NCBI GenBank assembly: GCA_021323835.1
Contig: JAJPKI010000116.1
Coordinates: 1-20,702 of the forward strand
Length of the DNA stretch: 20,702 bases
Source of the DNA: Verrucomicrobiota bacterium
GTDB taxonomy: Bacteria; Verrucomicrobiota; Verrucomicrobiia; Limisphaerales; UBA11358
Reading direction: 5' to 3'
Numbering within the stretch: the first letter of the stretch is position 1; each line of letters starts with the position of its first letter. The notes below the pieces were generated by a model, which was not told the origin of the DNA, made no database searches, and saw nothing but the letters and a program-made list of their open reading frames with translations. Positions 7,844-15,481 of this stretch are shown one piece after another. The position numbers and the translations under genes were made by a program.

Positions 7844-8551
7844 ATGAAGCGATGGATACTTCCGATTATTTTGACTGTCTTGATACCGCTCATTGCCTTT
7901 GGAAGATTCGTTGAAGCTTACAATAACAAACCACTAATTGAAAAATCCCAGCTTGTCTTTGTTGGAAAAATTAAAAACATTAAACGATCAGGTATTACCA
8001 CATCTTTAAGTTATCCGAGTTGGGAAAATTCTGTATTTGAATGGTTGATTGCAGACGTTGAAGTTATTGAACCGGTGAAGGGAGTCCAAACAAACAGCAC
8101 CATTCAAGTGGCGCTGTTGTCTGTGGATGAAACTAAGGGGCCTCGTCCGATGTTTAACGCACCCGGGATGCTTGAACCTAAAACAAATGAAATGTTTCTA
8201 TTTTGCTTGTCCCCCAGTTCCATGACAAATGTTTTCGCTGCCGTTACAGCACCATTCGATGATGATTTATCAATTTTTCGGTTGGACAGAAAAAAGTGGG
8301 ATCCAAAAACATATTCGGAAGGTTTCAAAGATGAGCGTTTAGCGTTGATTTGGAGTTTGGTGGACGACAAAGGGCAAATAATTCAGCAAAGTGTGCAGAA
8401 AATGCGTGAGATTTATGTAAAAGAAATTAAAACGTTGCCAACAAATTCTCTTGTCTATTTGCAGTGGGAATCGCGAACTAATGCCAGCGGCTGGGTGGCG
8501 AATTTCCCGAAAAAGATGACAACACGACAAATCGAAATCCACAGCAGATAA
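7844..8551 (+). CDS. Hypothetical secreted protein
   Basis: I do not recognise this 235-residue protein. The N-terminus (MKRW followed by about 18 hydrophobic residues, then 'FGRFVEA') looks like a Sec signal peptide with cleavage near residue 25, or a membrane anchor. The mature part begins 'LIEKSQLVFVGKIKNI' and later has 'ADVEVIEPVKG'. This 'potentially exported, strand-rich, V-x-G-x-I' start resembles small OB-like or TIMP-like secreted domains, but that is only a guess. There is no Cys pair or metal motif. ATG at 7844 sits 1 base after the dxs stop (TGATATG), so it is probably translated from the dxs message; an in-frame TTG at 7829 inside dxs is less likely. Base composition is more AT-rich and codon choice less regular than in dxs, as for an accessory gene. 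Confidence 0.65.
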   Translation: MKRWILPIILTVLIPLIAFGRFVEAYNNKPLIEKSQLVFVGKIKNIKRSGITTSLSYPSWENSVFEWLIADVEVIEPVKGVQTNSTIQVALLSVDETKGPRPMFNAPGMLEPKTNEMFLFCLSPSSMTNVFAAVTAPFDDDLSIFRLDRKKWDPKTYSEGFKDERLALIWSLVDDKGQIIQQSVQKMREIYVKEIKTLPTNSLVYLQWESRTNASGWVANFPKKMTTRQIEIHSR

Positions 8552-8587
8552 TTCACAACTAGTATGCGGGTTTGATGTGGCGTAAAT

Positions 8588-9604
8588 TCAGCCGGCGTTC
8601 TCAATCGGCTTGGCGGAAATTTCCAGCATTCGTTCAATCGGCAAACGCGCGCGTTTCAAAATCTTTTCCGGCAATTCAATTCGCGGCGCGAGATTTTTCA
8701 TGCAGTCGCGAACTTTTTCGAGCGTATTCATTTTCATGTATTTGCACTCGCTGCAACGGCAATTGTCCGACGGCAATTGCATCGCGTTGAAAACCGGCGC
8801 ACACAAAAATTCTTTGCCCGGACATTCGCGCTGCATCCGATGAATAATTCCCGATTCCGTCACGACGATGAATTGCTTGGCCGGATTCGTTTTGCAGTAA
8901 TCAATCATCTTTTCCGTCGAAGCCACCGCATCCGCCAAATCGCGCACATCGCGCAAACTTTCAGGATGCACCACGACTTTCGCATCGGGAAATTGCTGCT
9001 TCAATTTCAAAATATTCTCGCGCTGAAATTCCACGTGCGCGTAACAATTGCCTTTCCATAAAGTCATTTTGCGGCCCGTTTGCTCCATGACCCATTGGCC
9101 GAGATTTTCGTCCGGCACGAATAAAATGTCTTTGTCCTTCGGGGCGGCGTGAACGATTTTTTCCGCGTTGCCGCTCGTGCAAATCACGTCGCACAGTGCC
9201 TTCACCGCCGCGCTGCAATTGATGTAAGCAATCGTCCAGAAATTCGGATTCGTCTTTTGCAGCGCTTCCAATTTGTCCACGGGACAACTTTCTTCCAGCG
9301 AACAACCGGCATTCGCATCCGGCAACACGACGATTTTGTTCGGATTCAGAATTTTTGCCGTCTCGGCCATGAAATGCACGCCGCAGAATACAATTACGTC
9401 CGCCGAAGTTTTGGCCGCCTGCTGCGAAAGTCCGAGCGAATCGCCAACGTAATCCGCGATGTCCTGAATTTCCGGCACCTGATAATTGTGCGCGAGGATG
9501 ACGGCGTTCAGTTGCTTTTTGAGCGCAAAAATTTCTTTGGCGAGCGGCTCGAATTTGTTTTTCGACATCGCGGCGCGGGGATGGATTTCAGCAACATCAA
9601 TCAC
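8588..9604 (-). CDS. nadA: Quinolinate synthase
   Basis: NadA condenses iminoaspartate (from NadB) with dihydroxyacetone phosphate to quinolinate, the precursor of NAD, using a [4Fe-4S] cluster. The 338-residue product has the three-fold repeated architecture of the family: 'ILAHNYQVPEIQDIADYVGDS' region, 'GVHFMAETAKIL', then 'VHPES'. Likely cluster ligands are Cys101 ('AGCSLEESCP'), Cys187 ('KGNCYAHVEF') and Cys287 in 'CRCSECKYMKMN', matched by eye to E. coli Cys113, Cys200 and Cys297. The GTG start at 9604 is chosen because a promoter-like pair places the transcription start on it; ATG at 9568 (MSKNKFEP) is the alternative. It lies 21 bases after the RluE-like gene on the same strand. No nadB or nadC is in the window. 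Confidence 0.95.
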   Translation of the reverse strand: MIDVAEIHPRAAMSKNKFEPLAKEIFALKKQLNAVILAHNYQVPEIQDIADYVGDSLGLSQQAAKTSADVIVFCGVHFMAETAKILNPNKIVVLPDANAGCSLEESCPVDKLEALQKTNPNFWTIAYINCSAAVKALCDVICTSGNAEKIVHAAPKDKDILFVPDENLGQWVMEQTGRKMTLWKGNCYAHVEFQRENILKLKQQFPDAKVVVHPESLRDVRDLADAVASTEKMIDYCKTNPAKQFIVVTESGIIHRMQRECPGKEFLCAPVFNAMQLPSDNCRCSECKYMKMNTLEKVRDCMKNLAPRIELPEKILKRARLPIERMLEISAKPIENAG

Positions 9605-9639
9605 AGCTTAATTTTACTTCGATTTTTATCCGTGTTCAA
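9605..9639 (-). promoter_or_regulatory. Probable nadA promoter giving a leaderless mRNA
   Basis: On the minus strand, TTGAAC (9634-9639) is followed after exactly 17 bases by TAAAAT (9611-9616), and 6 bases later by GTG at 9604. The hexamers match consensus at 4 and 5 of 6 positions. The start point predicted 7 bases after the -10 is the G of the start codon. The -35 lies inside a dispersed repeat and inside the 3' end of the RluE-like gene. Confidence 0.5.
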
Positions 9640-10192
9640 TCTGTGTTTCGTCCGTGGCTGAAAGAATTCGCCATTCCCCTTGCGGCAAACTGCCGAGCCA
9701 AAAATTTCCGATGCGCACGCGAAGCAATCGCAGCGTCGGATGACCAATCGCCGCCGTCATTTTGCGCACTTGCCGGTTTTTGCCTTCAATCAATTCCAAA
9801 CCAACCCAGCAATCGGAAACCGATTTGCGAAAACGAATCGGCGGATGGCGCTGCGGAATTTCCGGTTGCGGCTCCAAAATCCACGCGCGACACGGCAGCG
9901 TCTTTCGACCTTGAATCACAATTCCCTTTTCCAATTTCTTCAAAGTTTCCGCCATTGGAATTTTTTCAACCTGCGCCCAATACTCGCGCTCGTGCGCATT
10001 TTTTGGATGCAGCAATTTTTCATTCCACTTCGCTTCATCGCTCAACAGTAAAAGTCCTTCCGAATCTGCATCAAGCCGGCCAATCGGATAAACATTTTTT
10101 GGAAATCCAAATTCCGCCAGTGTGCGATTTTTGGAGCCGTCGCTTGTGAATTGCGACAGAACGCCAAACGGTTTGTGAAAGGCGATGAGCAT
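9626..10192 (-). CDS. rluE: RluE/RsuA-family rRNA pseudouridine synthase
   Basis: Converts a specific uridine in rRNA to pseudouridine; RluE of E. coli acts on 23S rRNA U2457. The 188 residues lack an N-terminal S4 domain, as in RluE. The catalytic motif is 'GRLDADSEGLLLLSD' with Asp41. It starts with the family's 'KPFGVLSQF' and ends with 'EGKNRQVRKMTAAIGHPTLR' region. ATG at 10192 is chosen because homology starts there; the frame stays open to 10294, but that extra part is encoded by a dispersed repeat. The last ten codons and the stop also lie in a repeat copy (9627-9660), so the natural C-terminus may have been changed by its insertion. Assignment to the RluE subgroup rather than another RsuA-type enzyme is likely but not certain. 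Confidence 0.88.
   Translation of the reverse strand: MLIAFHKPFGVLSQFTSDGSKNRTLAEFGFPKNVYPIGRLDADSEGLLLLSDEAKWNEKLLHPKNAHEREYWAQVEKIPMAETLKKLEKGIVIQGRKTLPCRAWILEPQPEIPQRHPPIRFRKSVSDCWVGLELIEGKNRQVRKMTAAIGHPTLRLLRVRIGNFWLGSLPQGEWRILSATDETQIEHG
9627..9660. repeat. Dispersed 10-base-period repeat, degenerate copy at rluE 3' end
   Basis: The plus strand reads like 'ATCCGTGTTCAATCTGTGTT', a degenerate run of the unit GTGTTCATCT. It is related in inverted orientation to the copy at 10200-10236. It encodes the last residues and stop of the RluE-like gene and the -35 of nadA. Similar 'cacagatgaacacagatg' tracts are widespread between genes in Verrucomicrobia and Planctomycetes, to my knowledge. Confidence 0.6.
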
Positions 10193-10199
10193 GCGCAAT

Positions 10200-10236
10200 G
10201 TTAAACACAAATGAACACAGATGAACACAGATGAAA
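10200..10236. repeat. Dispersed repeat, tandem ATGAACACAG units
   Basis: Two perfect 10-base units ATGAACACAG at 10211-10230, with partial units on both sides (AAACACAA before, ATGAA after). It sits immediately upstream of the RluE-like start codon and, on the minus strand, ends in 'TTTGTGTTTAAC', which may form part of a promoter for that gene. Read through, it produces the false peptide 'FICVHLCLTLR'. Confidence 0.75.
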
Positions 10237-10375
10237 AAGCAGTTCTTGTCCGTTGCTTCATCAATTGTATTCGTAGTGCGCTTTCATGTTTCATCCACTG
10301 CTTGCCTGATGGTGGCGGATTATGGCTTAATGGGCGTGTAAAGACATTGTTGGGAAAAACTAAACCATCTGAATT
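10237..10375. other. Intergenic region upstream of the large lipoprotein gene
   Basis: About 140 bases between the repeat and the lipoprotein start. I see no convincing gene, hairpin or Shine-Dalgarno sequence. TAAACC at 10361-10366 could be a weak -10, 9 bases before the ATG, but there is no good -35 at the right distance. Confidence 0.4.
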
Positions 10376-12859
10376 ATGCTCAACAAATTTTACCTCATTG
10401 CACTGTTGGGGCTGTTAGCGGGTTTAACTACAAGTTGTCATCGCGCGGAACAATCTGTTTCCAACGGTTATTTCAAAACGCCGTTTCAGGAGGAATCGCA
10501 ATTCATCGTGGAAGCAATTGTATCGGATTTGGCGGAGCAATTGTATTACGCCAAGACGCATCAGTTGCCGGACCAAAAACACTTTCAAGTGACGGCGACG
10601 GTGAACGGTGGCACCCACGAGGCGCCGGTGTATGATTTGGTTATTCATCTGGATTCAAAACATCCGGACGTTAAAACGCAGGTGAACATCAATGGCCCCA
10701 TTTGGTCGCCGGACGTTTATCAAGGTGTGGCGCAGGCTTTGGCTCAAACAATTGGCGTGACCGGCGGTTCGCTGGATAATGCTGAAGACCTCGGGATGCT
10801 TAACAGATTGGCGGATGTCTCGGCAGAAACCATTGAGAATGAAAACGAATCGTTATCGAGTGATCTTGAAAGCGATTTTACGAATCCCATGCTGCATGAG
10901 CGGGCGGCGCTGCTGTTGGGAGCGTTCACAATGCGGGAACATTCGGGATATTTCTTCGACATCCGTTCGCCGCTTTCGCGCATCACGGCGCATCTGGCGA
11001 TGGCGAATTTTTTCAGCGGCAGCAAACCGTATAGTATCAACGGCCAAATTGCCAATGCCATCATGCTCACGCTTGTTGGCGACCAGGCGTTGGCGTTGAA
11101 ACAATTGGACGCGGTCAATTCCAACGATACAGCAGTAGGGGCATTTGTTCGTGCATTGCGGACGCGGAATACAGGAGATTGGCGCGTGCTGGATTCGGTG
11201 GACGGATTAACACGCGTCGAAAGCATCGAATGGTTTTACACGAAGTCATATTTGGTTGGTGCTGAGCAGGCATGGGAAAAATTGGGCGACGAACAAAAGA
11301 TGACGGTCGATTTCGTGCGCATAGCTTATGAGGAAGGTTATTCTGTGCAAATGGGACATCAGCTCTTGGCTGCAGCATTGCCTTTGGAATTACAGGAAAT
11401 CAATACCGTGTATGCGCATTCGCAACACAAACAGTTAACAAAAGAAACGATGGTCAAGGCATTAAACGAAATGCCGGAGCGTTGCTTTACCAAATCCGGC
11501 GGCACGGCGCATGTGCGCGTCATTGGTTGGGGACAATGGGCGGGGTTTCTGCAACATCAACTTTGCCATGCCATTCAGCGGGACTTCAACATGCTGCAAT
11601 ATATGTGGGGTGTGCCGGATGATGCCAAAGTATTTTCCGCCAAATGCGATGAAGCATTTAACGGCCTCCGATTGTATCCATTTGTGCGGCGATTCGATTG
11701 CACGGACGAAGCATCTTATCACAAGGCAGTGGACGATGGATTTAAAGTGACGGTCGAGACGCCGCATTTGGTTCCGGCAGAATGTTGGAATTGGCTTTGT
11801 TATAGCGTGAATTTTGCACCGTTGTATACGCCCAATCCAAATCCACACGTTAATGAATGGCATAATCATAATCCGCCACCGGGAACGGTTTATGATATTA
11901 TTCCCCGCTTAAATCATCCCAGCCTGATTGATCGCGGGGTTCCGGCCTTTGAAAAACTTCGCACGCTGGCGCCTTACAATTACTGGGTTATCAATTTCAT
12001 CTTGGAAAAGAAATATAACAAACAACCGACTTACGAGCAGGCGATGGATTTATATGGCAACATGCTGGCCTACTGCTACGCCGCTTCGACAACGGTTGCC
12101 GGTGCCGCCTACAAAAATCCCGACCAATATGAAAAGCTGATGCTACAAGCCGCACAACTGAATCCTTATGCGTATTACATGCTAGGCGATTATTACTTAA
12201 ATCGTCAAAACGAAGACAAGGCGGCGCAATATTATGACAAGGGGTGCGAGAATGACCCTGATTCAGTTCGTGTTTCAAATTATGCGCTTTGGCGCGTGAA
12301 GTATTGCCTTAAAAAAGGAAATGTTGAAACAGCGCAACAAATCGCTGCTGACGGTGGAGAAGTTTATTCGTCCATGGGGTTACAGGCACAAGCTGTCTTT
12401 TTTGAAATGACTAGCAATTACGACGACGCGTTCGAATGGTTTTCTAAAGATGAAGAACGTTACAATGATTCCGGTCCGCTCATCGGTTTTTGCATGCGTT
12501 ATAAATTGAAAACCGGCGACAACAAGTTCGATGATGAATTGCAAAAGCGCACAAGCAATTTATTTCCGAATGGAATCGAAAACGTCAAACTCATCGATTT
12601 TAAAAATCCGCCCACGGATGGCGTGCTGGTGAAACAGAAAAATGACCTCACGAAATCCGCCGGATTAAAACAAGGTGATGTGATTGTGGCGGTCTACGGC
12701 CTGCGCATGCACAACTTTCGGCAATACTCCATGGCGCGCGAATGGAGCAATGCGCTGGAATTAGATTTAATTGTTTGGCAAGGCGACGGCTATCACGAAA
12801 TTCAAGCCAGCCCGCCGAATCATCGCTTTGGCGTGGAATTTGGCGATTATCAGAAATGA
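10376..12859 (+). CDS. Large lipoprotein with TPR-like and C-terminal PDZ-like segments, function unknown
   Basis: I cannot name a family for this 827-residue protein. The N-terminus (MLNK, a hydrophobic core, then 'LTTSC') is a signal peptide with a lipobox-like end at Cys21; Thr at -3 is slightly unusual. A periplasmic or cell-surface location follows. The middle is mostly alpha-helical with many aromatic residues and an unusual His/Asn/Pro stretch ('NPHVNEWHNHNPPPG'). Around residues 595-680 helices such as 'YMLGDYYLNRQNEDKAAQYYDKGCENDP' region show TPR spacing. Residues 747-815 resemble a PDZ domain, with 'GVLVKQ', 'SAGLKQGDVIVAVYG' and a following strand. Codon use is freer (more TAT, GAT, AAT) than in the housekeeping genes around it. 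It stands alone, between oppositely oriented genes, so it is probably transcribed by itself. Confidence 0.75.
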   Translation: MLNKFYLIALLGLLAGLTTSCHRAEQSVSNGYFKTPFQEESQFIVEAIVSDLAEQLYYAKTHQLPDQKHFQVTATVNGGTHEAPVYDLVIHLDSKHPDVKTQVNINGPIWSPDVYQGVAQALAQTIGVTGGSLDNAEDLGMLNRLADVSAETIENENESLSSDLESDFTNPMLHERAALLLGAFTMREHSGYFFDIRSPLSRITAHLAMANFFSGSKPYSINGQIANAIMLTLVGDQALALKQLDAVNSNDTAVGAFVRALRTRNTGDWRVLDSVDGLTRVESIEWFYTKSYLVGAEQAWEKLGDEQKMTVDFVRIAYEEGYSVQMGHQLLAAALPLELQEINTVYAHSQHKQLTKETMVKALNEMPERCFTKSGGTAHVRVIGWGQWAGFLQHQLCHAIQRDFNMLQYMWGVPDDAKVFSAKCDEAFNGLRLYPFVRRFDCTDEASYHKAVDDGFKVTVETPHLVPAECWNWLCYSVNFAPLYTPNPNPHVNEWHNHNPPPGTVYDIIPRLNHPSLIDRGVPAFEKLRTLAPYNYWVINFILEKKYNKQPTYEQAMDLYGNMLAYCYAASTTVAGAAYKNPDQYEKLMLQAAQLNPYAYYMLGDYYLNRQNEDKAAQYYDKGCENDPDSVRVSNYALWRVKYCLKKGNVETAQQIAADGGEVYSSMGLQAQAVFFEMTSNYDDAFEWFSKDEERYNDSGPLIGFCMRYKLKTGDNKFDDELQKRTSNLFPNGIENVKLIDFKNPPTDGVLVKQKNDLTKSAGLKQGDVIVAVYGLRMHNFRQYSMAREWSNALELDLIVWQGDGYHEIQASPPNHRFGVEFGDYQK

Positions 12860-12881
12860 AATTTCGATAGGGCGAATTCGT

Positions 12882-13664
12882 TCACGCTAATTCCTTTACG
12901 CGCTCAATTTTAATTGCCTTGCCGGTGGCGTTATCAATTTCAATCACCGCGCCGTGAAGCATCACGCGATTCATGGCCAGCTCGAACCGCTGCGGCATGG
13001 CGGTGAGAAATTTTTTGATGACCGGCTCGATTTCGCGTCCCAAACAGCCGTCGTGCGGGCCGGTAAATCCGGCGTCGGTCAAATACGCCGTGCCGCCGGG
13101 AAAAATCTGCTCATCCGCCGTTTGCACGTGCGTGTGCGTGCCGACCACCGCGCTGACTTCTCCGGCCAGTGACCGCGCGAATGCAATCTTTTCCGAAGTG
13201 GCCTCGGCGTGAAAATCCACAAAGACGATTTTGGTTTGCACGCGCAACCGTTCCACTTCGGCCCGCGCCAGGATGAAGGGATTTTCCAGTTGTTGGTGCA
13301 TGAACGTGCGGCCTTGCACGTTCATCACGGCGATGGGCGGCAACGAGCCTCTCAACGCCACGATGCTTCCATGGCCGGGCGTTCCGGCGGGATAATTGAG
13401 CGGACGCAAAAATCTTTTTTCATTTTCCAACAACGTGAGGACTTCTTTTTGGTCCCACACATGGTCGCCGCTGGTGATGACATCCACGCCGGCGGAAAAA
13501 ATTTCTTCCGCAATTTTGTGCGTAATGCCGTTGCCGCCGGCGGCGTTCTCGCCGTTGGCGACGATGAAATTGAGTGCGTGCTGTTCGCGCAGTTTTGGCA
13601 AAAGAGTTTTGACGGCTTTGCGTCCGGGTTCGCCCACGATGTCGCCGATGAAAAGAAGTTTCAC
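12882..13664 (-). CDS. ymdB: YmdB-family metallophosphoesterase (2',3'-cyclic nucleotide phosphodiesterase)
   Basis: A 260-residue cytosolic dinuclear-metal phosphoesterase. The Bacillus YmdB hydrolyses 2',3'-cyclic nucleotides and affects biofilm and motility decisions. Metal-binding motifs are clear: Asp8 in 'GDIVG', 'NGENAAGGNGIT' at 38-49, 'GDHVWD' with His68, His152 in 'DFHAEATSEK', and His177/His179 in 'GTHTHVQTAD'. The product is full length. In many bacteria this gene lies beside rny (RNase Y), which is not here. The start is GTG at 13664 and agrees with the conserved 'MKLLFIGDI' N-terminus. Six T residues separate TAAAAT from that start, with no Shine-Dalgarno. It converges with the lipoprotein gene, leaving only 22 bases between the stop codons. 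Confidence 0.92.
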   Translation of the reverse strand: MKLLFIGDIVGEPGRKAVKTLLPKLREQHALNFIVANGENAAGGNGITHKIAEEIFSAGVDVITSGDHVWDQKEVLTLLENEKRFLRPLNYPAGTPGHGSIVALRGSLPPIAVMNVQGRTFMHQQLENPFILARAEVERLRVQTKIVFVDFHAEATSEKIAFARSLAGEVSAVVGTHTHVQTADEQIFPGGTAYLTDAGFTGPHDGCLGREIEPVIKKFLTAMPQRFELAMNRVMLHGAVIEIDNATGKAIKIERVKELA

Positions 13665-13676
13665 AAAAAAATTTTA
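13665..13676 (-). promoter_or_regulatory. Possible -10 element of ymdB
   Basis: On the minus strand TAAAAT (13671-13676) is followed by six T and then the GTG start. The hexamer matches consensus at 5 of 6 positions. No good -35 lies 16-18 bases upstream. The element overlaps the end of a dispersed repeat. Confidence 0.38.
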
Positions 13677-13705
13677 ACCACAAAGACGCCGGGAGACGAA
13701 GGAAA
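13675..13705. repeat. Degenerate 'TTAACCACAAAGAC' dispersed repeat
   Basis: The plus strand reads TTAACCACAAAGACGCCGGG and then AGACGAAGGAAA. It resembles the common intergenic tract 'ttaaccacaaagacacaaagac' seen in PVC-group genomes, here with substitutions. It belongs to the same broad kind as the repeats beside rluE but has a different unit. Confidence 0.4.
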
Positions 13706-13822
13706 TAAAATTACAGCGCGCCAGTCATCATGGCCGGCGCGGAAGAAACCAGTTCCGCCGAATTGAAACTTGCGGAAACGTCCGCGCTCAATGAAAATTC
13801 TTTACGCCAGCGCAATTGAATT

Positions 13823-14821
13823 ATGATTCGCTCATTCGCTTTCACGACGCAGGGGAAATTGCATTCCGAAAACATGGATTTGTTCCTGATGCCGACGCTG
13901 CTGGCGGACACAAATCTTTTTCTTTGGCTGGATTTCGAAAATGCGACCGACGAAGAAGTCGAAACCATCTTGAAAAATGTTTTTCATTTCCATCCGCTCT
14001 CGATTGAAGATTGTGTCGCAGTCAGTTCTTCGCCAAAGGTCGAAGAATACACGCCAAAGGAAGGCGATTTGTTCGCGCCGTATTTGTTCATGGTGATTCA
14101 TGCGGTAAATTACGACCGCGAAACTAAAAATTTTTCCACAAGCGAATTGGATTTTTTTCTCGGCAAAAATTTCGTCGTCACGTATCACCAAAAACCGTTG
14201 CGCGCGGTCTCGTTCATCGAGGAACGTTGCGTGAAAGGCGCGGTGCAAATCGCCCGCGCGCCCGACCGTGTGGCGCATTCGCTGCTCGACTCGCTCGTGG
14301 ACGGCTATCAACCGATGCTGGACGATTTGGCGCTGGAAATCGCCGAAGTTGAGGAAAATGTATTGCAGCATCCCGACCGCCAGACGTTCAATCACATTTT
14401 GCAACTCAAGAAACAGGTTTTGAAACTGCGGCAAATCATCATTCCACAAAGCGAAGTGCTCGCACGATTTGCCAGCGGCGAATTCAAATTGATTCGCCCG
14501 CATCTCGTTCCGTATTTCCGCGACGTGAGCGATTCGCTTCGGCGCATCAGCGAGCTGGCGCAGAGTTACACCGACTCGCTCACGGGAATTTTGCAAGTCT
14601 ATTTGAACATGTCGTCGAACCAGACCGGTGAAGTCGTGAAATTGTTCACGATTATCACCGTCATCACCACGCCGCTGATGATGAGTGGCACATGGTATGG
14701 AATGAATTTTCACGACATGCCGGAATTGGGCGCCCCGCACGCTTATCTCATCGCGACGATTGCGATGGTTGCCTCCACGCTGGCGACGTATTTATATTTC
14801 AAAATTAAAAAATGGTTTTAA
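13823..14821 (+). CDS. corA: CorA-family magnesium/divalent cation transporter
   Basis: A 332-residue inner-membrane channel for Mg2+ (also Co2+ or Ni2+), assembled as a pentamer. A large cytoplasmic domain (1-265) with 'HPLSIEDC' at 57-64 and a long 'willow' helix (about 150-265, including 'DGYQPMLDDL') leads into two membrane helices near 272-291 and 307-327. The signature 'YGMN' at 292-295 is followed by 'FHDMPEL', as expected for the selectivity loop. The residues before it, 'ITTPLMMSGTW', replace the usual 'IFIPLTFIAGI' but keep the helix. The C-terminal 'KIKKW' is basic, matching the family. ATG at 13823 gives the standard 'MIRSFAF' start. An in-frame open stretch upstream ends in TGA 3 bases before this ATG. 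Confidence 0.94.
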   Translation: MIRSFAFTTQGKLHSENMDLFLMPTLLADTNLFLWLDFENATDEEVETILKNVFHFHPLSIEDCVAVSSSPKVEEYTPKEGDLFAPYLFMVIHAVNYDRETKNFSTSELDFFLGKNFVVTYHQKPLRAVSFIEERCVKGAVQIARAPDRVAHSLLDSLVDGYQPMLDDLALEIAEVEENVLQHPDRQTFNHILQLKKQVLKLRQIIIPQSEVLARFASGEFKLIRPHLVPYFRDVSDSLRRISELAQSYTDSLTGILQVYLNMSSNQTGEVVKLFTIITVITTPLMMSGTWYGMNFHDMPELGAPHAYLIATIAMVASTLATYLYFKIKKWF

Positions 14822-14846
14822 ATTGTCGCGACTTTGGACAATTTTT
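14820..14846 (+). terminator. Possible intrinsic terminator after corA
   Basis: AAATTGTC (14820-14827) and GACAATTT (14837-14844) can pair as an 8-base stem with a 9-base loop, running into five T at 14842-14846. The stem starts at the last base of the corA stop codon. Only two G-C pairs make it weak, so it could equally be chance. Confidence 0.4.
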
Positions 14847-14945
14847 GTCTCGAAGTTAAACGTGCAATTTGAACGGCAAAAATCCCGCGCGTTTCAAAAA
14901 ATTTCTTCGAGTGTTGGCATCGGCTGTGCTTTCCCTCCTTTTGCC

Positions 14946-15422
14946 ATGAATAGCGCGAACCCTTTTCAAGTCCCGACGATTTTCCAAAACGATGCTCAAC
15001 GCCGCAGCCGCGAACGCTTCAAGAAAAGTGTCATCGCATCCATCGTCGCGGCGGTGCTTTTGCTGGTTGGCCTGTTGATTGAAGGTTGTAAAAGCGAACG
15101 GTCAGCCAGCATGACGCCTTTGCCAAAAATTGCGGTCGTTTCCGCGTCCCGGCCGCAAGCCCGTCAAACTGCTTTGGTTCCGATGCTCGGTTCCACCCAA
15201 GGCGTCATGCCGCAGCCTGTGCCCAGTGTCCAAAAAGCGAGCATGACGCCAACTTTTAGCCAGCCGACCGCGATTCCGACAACTTACCTCGTCAAATCCG
15301 GCGACACGCTCACGCGCATCGCCAAAGCCTACGGCGTTTCCATCGGCGCGCTTCGTTCCGCGAACGATTTGGCGAGCGATAAAATTACCGTCGGCGCGAG
15401 ATTGAAAATTCCCACTGCTTAA
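14946..15422 (+). CDS. Membrane-anchored LysM-domain protein
   Basis: A 158-residue protein likely to bind peptidoglycan in the envelope. Residues 1-27 are polar and basic, residues 28-46 form one membrane helix, residues 50-110 form a Ser/Pro/Gln-rich linker, and residues 113-157 form a LysM domain ('YLVKSGDTLTRIAKAYGVS', then 'LRSANDL', 'ITVGARLKIP'). LysM domains bind N-acetylglucosamine-containing glycans. Cys48 follows 'LLIEG', a lipobox-like end, but the 27-residue polar N-terminus and Glu at -2 make a type II anchor at least as likely. The frame stays open further upstream to 14760 inside corA; ATG at 14946 is chosen because the upstream part is basic and unlike any domain. A pyrimidine-rich tract, not a Shine-Dalgarno, precedes the start. 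Confidence 0.82.
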   Translation: MNSANPFQVPTIFQNDAQRRSRERFKKSVIASIVAAVLLLVGLLIEGCKSERSASMTPLPKIAVVSASRPQARQTALVPMLGSTQGVMPQPVPSVQKASMTPTFSQPTAIPTTYLVKSGDTLTRIAKAYGVSIGALRSANDLASDKITVGARLKIPTA

Positions 15423-15481
15423 TTTTGCAGACGCCAAGGAGAAACGTTGCGGAGAAACGCAATTGAAAATTCTGTCGTAAA

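Noticed and set aside
10193..10294. N-terminal extension of the RluE-like protein (34 residues beginning at 10294).
   Set aside because: It is encoded by the tandem ATGAACACAG repeat and gives the low-complexity peptide 'FICVHLCLTL'; family homology begins at the ATG at 10192.
13832..14740. Open frame of 302 codons antisense to corA.
   Set aside because: Same kind of antisense shadow; no recognisable domain and corA is well supported.
14760..14945. Longer LysM protein starting inside corA.
   Set aside because: The added 62 residues overlap the corA 3' end and are basic and Trp-rich without domain character; ATG at 14946 precedes a plausible anchor.
15434..15464. Short direct repeat GGAGAAACG twice, after the LysM gene.
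   Set aside because: Only two 9-base copies, no hairpin or T-run; too little to call a regulatory element.
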